NCBI GenBank assembly: GCA_041650035.1
Contig: JBAZLY010000044.1
Location: forward strand, 1 to 5,177
Length of the DNA stretch: 5,177 nt
Reading direction: 5' to 3'
Source: JAQUQI01 sp041650035
GTDB lineage: Bacteria > Omnitrophota > Gorgyraeia > JABMRG01
A model generated the notes under the pieces. It worked only from the letters and a program-made list of their open reading frames with translations, was not told the origin of the DNA and did not search any database. The position numbers and the translations under genes were made by a program. The first letter of the stretch is position 1. Every line of letters starts with the position of its first letter. Of the stretch, positions 1 to 5,177 are shown piece after piece.

Positions 1-562
1 GCATGATAGGCAAAGACCTCATATCGCTGACCAGGTTATTATAACCAAAACTGGTTCCTCTTTCAGTCAACAGTATATCGCCTCCGCCGCCGCTCTTAAT
101 CTTAACCAGCACATTTTTCATATCCCAAGGCGCCATGAACTGCCCCTTCTTGACATTGACAGGTTTTCCTGTTTTTGCCGCCGCAAGCAACAGATCCGTC
201 TGTCTGCAAAGAAAGGCGGGTATCTGTATTATATCCAGCACATGGGCCGCTTCCTCTATCTCCTGCCTGCAATGGACATCACTGACAACAGAAAGCCCCA
301 AACGCTCCTTGACCCTTTTTAATATATTAAGGCCTTTCATAAGCCCCGGCCCGCGAAAAGACTCACATGACGACCTGTTCGCCTTATCATAACTACTCTT
401 GAATATAAAAGGCATATTAAGGCTGTCGGCTATCTTCAAAAGCCTTTCAGCGTGATAAAGCGCCTGCCTCTCGTCCTCGATCACGCAAGGGCCGGCAAAC
501 AATACAAGCCCCCTGCCGCGGCCTATCTCGATATCGCCTACTTTTACAATATGATTTTTCAC
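1..562 (-). CDS. kdsA: 3-deoxy-8-phosphooctulonate (Kdo-8-P) synthase KdsA, C-terminus cut by window edge
   Basis: This enzyme condenses phosphoenolpyruvate with arabinose-5-phosphate to give Kdo-8-phosphate, the first committed step of Kdo synthesis in the cytoplasm. The frame is open from a GTG at 562-560 to the left edge: 187 residues of a family usually about 260-285 long, so roughly the last third is missing. Visible family motifs are FAGPCVIE (residues 22-29), KSSYDKANRSS (55-65, substrate-binding KANR), IPAFLCRQTDLL (114-125), NVKKGQFMAPWDMKN (136-150) and TERGTSFGYNNL (166-177). Cys26 in the AGPC motif and GQF-APWD, in place of the E. coli-type PQFVSPG, mark the metal-dependent class; the other metal ligands lie beyond the edge. 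GTG is preferred because no ATG, GTG or TTG lies between it and the in-frame TGA ten codons upstream, and GAGGG precedes it. It starts 8 bp after the kdsB stop, so the two are almost certainly co-transcribed. Identity is very secure. Confidence 0.96.
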   Translation of the reverse strand, partial: MKNHIVKVGDIEIGRGRGLVLFAGPCVIEDERQALYHAERLLKIADSLNMPFIFKSSYDKANRSSCESFRGPGLMKGLNILKRVKERLGLSVVSDVHCRQEIEEAAHVLDIIQIPAFLCRQTDLLLAAAKTGKPVNVKKGQFMAPWDMKNVLVKIKSGGGGDILLTERGTSFGYNNLVSDMRSLPIM

Positions 563-570
563 GACAGAGA

Positions 571-1341
571 TTATCCCTCGGATTTGTCAAGCATCATTTT
601 CGCCCGCTCAAGATCTTCCGGGGTATCAACACCGATAGTGTCATAACTGGTCTCAATCATCATTATCTTATAACCGTTTTCGAGTGCCCTTAATTGTTCA
701 AGCCTTTCGTATTGTTCAAGAAAAGACTGCGGCAGATTGGCAAAGGTAAATAAAAAATCCTTTGTATAGGCGTATAAACCAATGTGTTTATAAAACCTCT
801 CCTCTTTTAAAATGCTGTCATCTGCCGCAAGCGTATTATGCTTCTTCCTGTCCCTTATAAAAGGGACAGAGCTCCTTGAGAAGTATAAGGCAAAATTATT
901 TTTATCGACCACGACCTTCACCACATTCGGATTCTCAAAATCCGAAAAATGCAATATCTTCTTCATGAGACTGGACATAACCGTATCCTTGTCAGCGCGC
1001 ATGGCATCAACCAGGTTATCTATCATGGAGTGATGCAAAAGAGGTTCATCCGCCTGTATATTGACAACTATATCAACATCAAGCGGATTGACTATCTCCC
1101 TAAGCCTATCCGTGCCCGAGGGATGAGATTTGGAGGTGAAGACCGCCTTGCCCCCGAAGGCCTCGACCACCTTTATTATCCTGTCATCATCAGCGGCTAT
1201 TATAAGATCGTCGAGGGAATGGGCCTTTTTTGCCCTTTCCCAGACATGCTGTATCATGGTCTTGCCGCCTATATTGGCGATAACTTTTCCCTCAAACCTG
1301 CTTGCCCCATATCTTGCGGGTATTATACCTACGCTCGTCAT
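571..1341 (-). CDS. kdsB: 3-deoxy-manno-octulosonate cytidylyltransferase (CMP-Kdo synthetase) KdsB
   Basis: This enzyme activates Kdo with CTP to give CMP-Kdo plus pyrophosphate, the donor used by Kdo transferases at the inner membrane. The protein has 256 residues (E. coli KdsB 248), so it is complete. It is a GT-A-like nucleotidyltransferase: the nucleotide-binding loop IPARYGASRFEGK is at residues 7-19, HPSGTDR at 73-79, the magnesium-binding region NIQADEP at 94-100 with Asp98, KHIGLYAY at 185-192, EQLRALENG at 215-223 and GVDTPEDLE at 237-245 with Asp239. One oddity is Ala97, where the family almost always has Gly (QGDEP); the codon is a clear GCG. The ATG at 1341 is preceded by GAGGAG with a 6-nt gap, an excellent start. 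It lies 48 bp after the heptose kinase and 8 bp before kdsA, placing both Kdo steps in one transcript. Confidence 0.97.
   Translation of the reverse strand: MTSVGIIPARYGASRFEGKVIANIGGKTMIQHVWERAKKAHSLDDLIIAADDDRIIKVVEAFGGKAVFTSKSHPSGTDRLREIVNPLDVDIVVNIQADEPLLHHSMIDNLVDAMRADKDTVMSSLMKKILHFSDFENPNVVKVVVDKNNFALYFSRSSVPFIRDRKKHNTLAADDSILKEERFYKHIGLYAYTKDFLFTFANLPQSFLEQYERLEQLRALENGYKIMMIETSYDTIGVDTPEDLERAKMMLDKSEG
575..579 (-). promoter_or_regulatory. Probable ribosome binding site of kdsA
   Basis: The minus strand reads GAGGG 12 nt before the GTG start of kdsA. The site lies inside the last codons of kdsB, just before its TAA stop, so ribosomes finishing kdsB pass over it. The spacing is longer than ideal, which together with the GTG start suggests that kdsA translation depends partly on coupling to kdsB. 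This is inferred from position only. Confidence 0.45.
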
Positions 1342-1347
1342 GTTCAG

Positions 1348-1353
1348 CTCCTC
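1348..1353 (-). promoter_or_regulatory. Ribosome binding site of kdsB
   Basis: The minus strand reads GAGGAG, 6 nt upstream of the ATG of kdsB. It is the best Shine-Dalgarno match in the window and fixes the kdsB start. It shows that this organism can use classical Shine-Dalgarno initiation, in contrast to the weak sites in front of the two GT9 genes. Confidence 0.85.
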
Positions 1354-1389
1354 AATAAAACCGGGTTGTTAAAAATACCGCCCGGGTTG

Positions 1390-2400
1390 TCATCTTCTGC
1401 CATTATCCGGCCTGATCTTACGTAGATACGATCTTAGTTCGCGCGTATTACATATGCCTATGCCAAGCTTGCCGACAACAACCCCGGCAGCGGCATTAGC
1501 TATATAAGAGGCCTCTTCCATGCTCGCTCCTGCGGATAAGGCGAGGGTAAAGACGCTTATAACAGTGTCTCCGGCACCCGAGACATCATAGACCTCCCGG
1601 GCGACGGTAGGAATGCATACGCAAGGCTTGTTCTTACGGAATAATGCCATGCCGCCTTCGCCAAGCGTGATCAACACCGATTCGGATCTTAGCATTTTCA
1701 ACAAACTGTTACCGGCCTTCTGTAATGAGCGGCCGTCCTTTATTTTAATACCTGTAGCGTTTTCCGCCTCGCTGCGATTAGGCGTAATAGAGGTGACACC
1801 GGTATACAAATTAAAATGCTCTTCCTTGGGGTCAACCGTAATGATCTTTTTACGGCCCCGGGCCAGTCGGAGGAGCTCTTTTATCAGATAGGGGTTTATA
1901 ATACCCTTTCCGTAATCTTCAATAATAATTGCGTCCACGCTGTCTATCTTGGATCTCGCGTATGACATTATCGCGCTTGTAATACCCCTATCCACCGCAC
2001 CATCCGACTCTTTATCGATACGCACAACCTGCTGATGATGCGCTATGATCCTTGTCTTGTGAATAGTCGGTCTATTCTTATCAAGCACTACGCCATCCGC
2101 CTTGATACCGTTTTTGGCAAGCTCTGAAACAAGTATCCTGCCCGGTTCGTCATCTCCTATTACCCCGCAGATATACACATCGGCACCCAGGCCGCGTATA
2201 TTGTTGGCGACATTGGAAGCGCCCCCGGGCATAAAAGACTCTGATTTAGCCCAGACCACAGGCACAGGCGCTTCAGGAGATATGCGTGATACAGTACCCC
2301 ATATAAACCTGTCCAACATGATATCGCCGATAACGAGGACAGACGATGCAGGCATATGCGATATGACTTTATAGAATCTTGCAAACTTTTTGCTGTACAT
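1390..2400 (-). CDS. rfaE1: D-glycero-beta-D-manno-heptose-7-phosphate kinase (stand-alone HldA/RfaE1, PfkB family)
   Basis: This kinase phosphorylates D-glycero-D-manno-heptose-7-phosphate at C1 with ATP, a step toward the ADP-heptose used for the LPS inner core. From the ATG at 2400 it has 336 residues. Motifs in order are VLVIGDIMLDRFIWG (21-35) followed by SRISPEAPVPVV (38-49), typical of the HldE/RfaE kinase domain; PGGASNVANN (58-67, PfkB signature); EDYGKG (161-166); TVDPK (188-192); TPNRSEAENATG (206-217); and the catalytic DVSGAGDTV (272-280) with Asp278 as base. The usual HldE C-terminal adenylyltransferase domain is absent: the protein ends just after the kinase fold, so the adenylyltransferase must be a separate gene elsewhere. 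A longer reading from TTG at 2436 adds 12 unmatched residues, but that codon sits about 2 nt after the predicted transcription start, so ATG 2400, with a weak AGGA 4 nt upstream, is preferred. It is the first gene behind the internal promoter. Confidence 0.93.
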   Translation of the reverse strand: MYSKKFARFYKVISHMPASSVLVIGDIMLDRFIWGTVSRISPEAPVPVVWAKSESFMPGGASNVANNIRGLGADVYICGVIGDDEPGRILVSELAKNGIKADGVVLDKNRPTIHKTRIIAHHQQVVRIDKESDGAVDRGITSAIMSYARSKIDSVDAIIIEDYGKGIINPYLIKELLRLARGRKKIITVDPKEEHFNLYTGVTSITPNRSEAENATGIKIKDGRSLQKAGNSLLKMLRSESVLITLGEGGMALFRKNKPCVCIPTVAREVYDVSGAGDTVISVFTLALSAGASMEEASYIANAAAGVVVGKLGIGICNTRELRSYLRKIRPDNGRR

Positions 2401-2444
2401 AGTATCCTGCCGGGACGCGTCTTTACAATCCGTCAAATGTAATA

Positions 2445-2473
2445 ATTATAACAAGTATATATAAATGTGTCAA
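2445..2473 (-). promoter_or_regulatory. Consensus sigma70 promoter for rfaE1-kdsB-kdsA
   Basis: On the minus strand the -35 box TTGACA (2473-2468) and the -10 box TATAAT (2450-2445) both match consensus at 6 of 6 positions and are separated by exactly 17 bp. The -10 is extended by TG at 2453-2452 (TGtTATAAT). The spacer is rich in A and T. The predicted start is an A near 2438, giving a leader of about 38 nt before the ATG at 2400. It sits in the 101-bp stretch between the second heptosyltransferase stop and the kinase ATG. No operator palindrome or terminator hairpin is evident around it, so expression may be constitutive. Activity is inferred from sequence only. Confidence 0.85.
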
Positions 2474-2501
2474 TGGGTTTAATAGGGTTGATATCGGCAA
2501 A

Positions 2502-3557
2502 TTAGAACAGACCCATAGAAACAATGGCCCTATAAACATCGTCTACGCTGACAGACATCAAGCAGGCAAAATTTTTCTTGCAGTCGTGCGCAAGGCATGC
2601 CTGCCCGCAACCTAAATCCTTATGTATAACCACATCCCTCGCCCCCAACGGCCCCCATCTTAAGGGACCCAGGCCGGGCTGCGCCCTGCCGAATATATCA
2701 ACTACCGGTGTGCCTGCCGCAACCGCTATGTGGACAGGGCCGCTATCGTTTGATATGAACAGAGCCGACCTTCTTATGACAGCTCCGAGACAACCCAAAT
2801 CAAGGGTGCCCGTAAACATCGCGGGATCATTATGCATAGACCTCTGGACTGACAGGGCGCATGATATATCCGTCTTGGCCTTACCGCTTACAATAACTAC
2901 CTTTACGCCATGATTCCGGATAAGGGTATCTGCCAATCCTGCGAACCTCTCCGACGGCCATATCTTGGAAGGGCAACTTGCGCCGGGGTGCATAACAACA
3001 AATCTATCTCCATCCTTTATGCCTTCCGCTGCTAAAATGGAACGGGCGCGGTCTTTCGAAAAACTGTCTATATTAAAGAAAAGCTCCTTTTCGCCCTGCC
3101 CTATCCCAATCAGCTTAAGCATATCAATGGCATAATCCCTCTCATGTTTTATACCGAGACGTTTGGTATTTTTTACCGCATCAGTAAGCAAGAAACCAAG
3201 CTTGTTATCATAACCTATCCTGCGCGGTATGCCCGCCAAAAATACCGCTATATGCATCCTGTTAGCCGGGTGGAATATCACGGCCGCGTCAAACCCCATA
3301 CGCCTGATACCCATGGCAAACTTGAAATTCGCAAACCATGATCTGTGCCTTGAGAGCTTATCATACACAATGACCTCGTTAATATACGGGTTACCTTTCA
3401 CGACAGCTTCTGTATACGGACGGACGATCATGGCAATATGCGCGTCAGGATACGCCCCGCGCACAGCCTTGATAGCCGGCGTCGTAAGCACGAGGTCACC
3501 AAGCCTGTCCGTGCGAACAAGCAATATTCTCTTAAGTTTCGTGTCTTTTTTCAGCAT
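2502..3557 (-). CDS. Glycosyltransferase family 9 protein, probable LPS heptosyltransferase
   Basis: This is a GT9 (GT-B fold) enzyme expected to transfer heptose from ADP-heptose to the LPS core on the cytoplasmic face of the inner membrane. It has 351 residues, a normal length. The N-terminal LVRTDRLGD (13-21) carries the likely catalytic Asp21; LAGIPRRIGY (107-116) and LLTD (123-126) are shared with the neighbouring GT9. The donor-binding half has HPGASCPSKIWP (190-201), IVSGK (222-226) and SNDSGPVHIA (269-278), followed by IFGRAQP (288-294). Four cysteines cluster near the C-terminus (C317, C321, C326, C332). No signal peptide or membrane segment is visible. The ATG at 3557 is the first possible start, since TAA lies two codons upstream; no clear Shine-Dalgarno precedes it, so translation may be coupled to the gene 16 bp upstream. 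The family is certain. The acceptor, and whether it acts as heptosyltransferase I, II or III, cannot be read from the sequence. Confidence 0.9.
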   Translation of the reverse strand: MLKKDTKLKRILLVRTDRLGDLVLTTPAIKAVRGAYPDAHIAMIVRPYTEAVVKGNPYINEVIVYDKLSRHRSWFANFKFAMGIRRMGFDAAVIFHPANRMHIAVFLAGIPRRIGYDNKLGFLLTDAVKNTKRLGIKHERDYAIDMLKLIGIGQGEKELFFNIDSFSKDRARSILAAEGIKDGDRFVVMHPGASCPSKIWPSERFAGLADTLIRNHGVKVVIVSGKAKTDISCALSVQRSMHNDPAMFTGTLDLGCLGAVIRRSALFISNDSGPVHIAVAAGTPVVDIFGRAQPGLGPLRWGPLGARDVVIHKDLGCGQACLAHDCKKNFACLMSVSVDDVYRAIVSMGLF

Positions 3558-3573
3558 ATATTAGGCTGTCTGG

Positions 3574-4611
3574 TTATACCGTGCGGAGCTTATCAGGCGT
3601 ATTCAGCAAGGCCCCTGCCGCCTCAAGCGCATCATCAACGGATATAGCATTCATACACATAAGCCCGGGGCACAATTTATAACATGGTACCGCGCAGTCA
3701 TACCATTTACGCAGGACCCTGTATCTGCCTCTGCCATACGGACCAGTAATATCAGGGCATGTCGGCCCGAACAATGCAAGTACCGGCGCCTTTTGGCTTA
3801 TGGCTATATGCATGGGCCCTGTGTCATTGGAGACGACCAGGCTTGACATACGCATAATGCAGGCAAGCTGTTTAAGGGATGTCTTACCGCACATATTTAT
3901 CATAAAACCTTTATCCGGGCCTATTATGCCGGCAGCTAAAGGTATGTCTTTTTCGGCGCCGGTGATCAGTATCTTAAGCCCGTATATTTCGTGGAGCCTG
4001 TGGCATAACGCGCAATATCTATGCGCCGGCCATCGCTTTTGGTCCCAATTGCCGCCCGGATTAATCACAAAATAATCCTCACCGCTATCCAGTCCGGCGG
4101 CTAACATAACACTGACAGCATCCTTTAAGACGGCATCGGGTATGTGGAATTCATAATCCTTATCATCGCAGTCGATGCCCGAGTTTTTTAATATTTTCAA
4201 ATAATATTCAACCCTGTGAAGGGGCATTTCGTCTTCCGCGAGAGGGTCGGTAAGCAACCACGACCGTTTCCTTGTATAATAACCTAAACGCCGCGGTATA
4301 CCCGCCAAACAGGCAAAGAACAGTTTACTCATTGACCTGTGAAAAGATATAACAGTGTCAAATTTCATATTCCTTAATTCACGTATTAATAACGCCTTTT
4401 TGATCAATTTCGCGTAGATCGGTCTCTCGTCAAACAATATCAACCTGTCCACGCACGGATTGCCTTCAAGCATCTGGGCGCACCTAGGGTGGGCCATGAC
4501 CGCTATAAACGCGTCCGGGCGCGAGCTTCTTAAGGCGCGGATAGACGGAGTGGTAAAAAGTATGTCACCAAGCCAATTAGGCTCTATAATAAGTATTCTT
4601 TTCATGTTCAT
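3574..4611 (-). CDS. waaF: LPS heptosyltransferase, WaaF-like (GT9)
   Basis: This enzyme most likely adds an ADP-heptose-derived heptose to the inner core. It has 345 residues, full length for the family. It starts with KRILIIEPNWLGD (4-16), the WaaF-type opening with likely catalytic Asp16. It then has LAGIPRRLGY (102-111), NPGGNWDQKRWP (184-195, with the KRWP donor-binding lysine), LITGAEKD (215-222), SNDTGPMHIA (261-270), FGPT (281-284) and a C-terminal cysteine cluster (C306, C310, C314, C319), followed by the typical ISVDDALEA. The start is uncertain by two codons: ATG 4611 or ATG 4605. The second matches the usual MKILII opening, but neither has a strong Shine-Dalgarno; a GGGGCG lies 11 nt before 4611. 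It begins 7 bp after the GT4 gene and ends 16 bp before the second GT9, so all three are one unit. WaaF rather than WaaC is a judgement from motif style, moderately sure. Confidence 0.9.
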   Translation of the reverse strand: MNMKRILIIEPNWLGDILFTTPSIRALRSSRPDAFIAVMAHPRCAQMLEGNPCVDRLILFDERPIYAKLIKKALLIRELRNMKFDTVISFHRSMSKLFFACLAGIPRRLGYYTRKRSWLLTDPLAEDEMPLHRVEYYLKILKNSGIDCDDKDYEFHIPDAVLKDAVSVMLAAGLDSGEDYFVINPGGNWDQKRWPAHRYCALCHRLHEIYGLKILITGAEKDIPLAAGIIGPDKGFMINMCGKTSLKQLACIMRMSSLVVSNDTGPMHIAISQKAPVLALFGPTCPDITGPYGRGRYRVLRKWYDCAVPCYKLCPGLMCMNAISVDDALEAAGALLNTPDKLRTV

Positions 4612-4618
4612 AAAGATA

Positions 4619-5177
4619 TCAACGCCCCATGACCTTGTTGTAAACCTCTATGACCTTATCTCTCATAATGTCCAGGGTAAAATTCTTAAGCACCGCCTGA
4701 TGCGAGGCAATACCCATCCTGCGGGCCATGTCCGGATCGGAAATAATCTGCGCGATGCCTTCCGCAAGCGCGCGCTCATTCATGGCAGGTACCAACAGGC
4801 CGTTTACCTTATGCCTTATTAAAGTATATATACCGCCCACATTTGAAGCAACAACAGGCAGGCGCATAGCCATTGCCTCCAATATGGAAAGCCCTAACCC
4901 CTCCTGCAAAGAAGGGTGGCAAAATACCTCTATCGCGGAAAGGGGCATGGCTGTATCTTTACATGAAGGGAAAAAAAATGTCTTTGATGATACGCCTAAA
5001 TCCTCGGCCAAGGACATAAGGCTGTCCTTGTACCTGCGGTCACCATCACCGATTATCAGCAACTGGGCATCCGGTATCATTTGAGAAAGCTTAGCGAAAG
5101 CACCTATAAGGTATTTATGCCCTTTCACCTTTGACAGGCGGGAGATAATACCGACAACAGGGCCCGGAGACAGGCGG
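4619..5177 (-). CDS. Glycosyltransferase family 4 (GT-B), C-terminal half; gene continues past the right edge
   Basis: The frame is open from the right edge to TGA at 4621-4619, giving 185 residues that cover almost exactly the donor-binding half of a GT4 transferase (full length usually 350-400). Visible features, numbered from the edge, are VVGIISRLSKVKGHKYLI (7-24) with the family Arg13 and Lys18 that bind the donor diphosphate; LLIIGDGDRR (39-48); VFCHPSLQEGLGLSILEAMA (84-103) with the E-x7-E pair Glu92 and Glu100; and PVVASNVGG plus NGLLVP (107-115 and 125-130). The GTG at 5128 is an internal valine, not a start, because homologous sequence continues upstream of it without a stop. Its place at the head of the heptosyltransferase pair suggests a role in LPS core or O-antigen assembly. 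Donor and acceptor sugars cannot be told from this half. Confidence 0.93.
   Translation of the reverse strand, partial: RLSPGPVVGIISRLSKVKGHKYLIGAFAKLSQMIPDAQLLIIGDGDRRYKDSLMSLAEDLGVSSKTFFFPSCKDTAMPLSAIEVFCHPSLQEGLGLSILEAMAMRLPVVASNVGGIYTLIRHKVNGLLVPAMNERALAEGIAQIISDPDMARRMGIASHQAVLKNFTLDIMRDKVIEVYNKVMGR

Noticed and set aside
563..580. Small hairpin around the kdsA ribosome binding site (GAGGGATAATCTC)
   Set aside because: Only about five pairs including a G-U, with a three-base loop. Too weak to call a regulatory structure or terminator.
135..646. Plus-strand open frames of 85 and 64 codons at the left end
   Set aside because: Both are opposite the kdsA/kdsB coding region, whose minus-strand frame has unmistakable motifs. 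Nothing supports them.
949..1425. A 158-codon open frame on the plus strand opposite kdsB and the end of rfaE1
   Set aside because: Its translation shows no family motif, and it lies wholly opposite genes with clear conserved motifs and a good Shine-Dalgarno. It is a shadow of kdsB coding.
2401..2436. TTG-initiated 12-residue N-terminal extension of the heptose kinase
   Set aside because: It has no ribosome binding site, begins about 2 nt after the predicted transcript start, and adds residues that do not match the family. ATG 2400 is better.
2437..2501. Possible terminator after the second heptosyltransferase
   Set aside because: No stem-loop followed by a T run is visible on the minus strand in this gap, so upstream transcription probably reads through into rfaE1.
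4619..5128. Reading the GT4 protein as a complete 169-residue gene starting at GTG 5128
   Set aside because: The frame stays open to the window edge and the upstream residues (VVGIISRLSK) are conserved GT4 sequence, so the GTG is an internal valine.

Overview
The window is a compact, single-direction gene cluster for the inner core of lipopolysaccharide (LPS). All six genes lie on the minus strand, so transcription runs from the right edge to the left. There is no gene-free stretch over 70 bases. I see no tRNA, rRNA, CRISPR array, insertion sequence or phage gene.

In transcription order the genes are: the C-terminal half of a GT4 (GT-B fold) glycosyltransferase (cut by the right edge, stop at 4619); a WaaF-like GT9 heptosyltransferase (4611-3574); a second, diverged GT9 heptosyltransferase (3557-2502); a stand-alone PfkB-family D-glycero-beta-D-manno-heptose-7-phosphate kinase, HldA/RfaE1 (2400-1390); CMP-Kdo synthetase KdsB (1341-571); and Kdo-8-phosphate synthase KdsA (562 to the left edge, missing its C-terminal third). 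The first three are separated by 7 and 16 bp, and kdsB and kdsA by 8 bp. The only larger gap, just upstream of the kinase, holds a textbook sigma70 promoter: TTGACA, 17 bp, TATAAT, with an extended -10 TG. The cluster therefore probably has two transcriptional inputs, one from outside the window for the transferases and one internal promoter for the sugar-precursor half (rfaE1-kdsB-kdsA).

The genes work together as follows. KdsA makes Kdo-8-phosphate and KdsB activates Kdo as CMP-Kdo. RfaE1 phosphorylates heptose-7-phosphate at C1 on the way to ADP-heptose, and the two GT9 enzymes probably add heptose to the growing core. The GT4 enzyme adds another, unidentified sugar. The heptose adenylyltransferase (HldE C-terminal part), GmhA, GmhB, HldD, Kdo-8-P phosphatase and Kdo transferase are not in the window.

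The organism is a Gram-negative, LPS-making bacterium. The split heptose kinase, the metal-dependent (Aquifex-like) KdsA type, paired GT9 genes with C-terminal cysteine clusters, and frequent ATA (Ile) and AGG (Arg) codons argue against an enterobacterium. They would fit a deep-branching lineage such as Omnitrophota or a deltaproteobacterial-type group, but this placement is a guess. I did not find a previously undescribed system. The most useful observations are the internal promoter, which also corrects the kinase start codon, and several family-level sequence variants.
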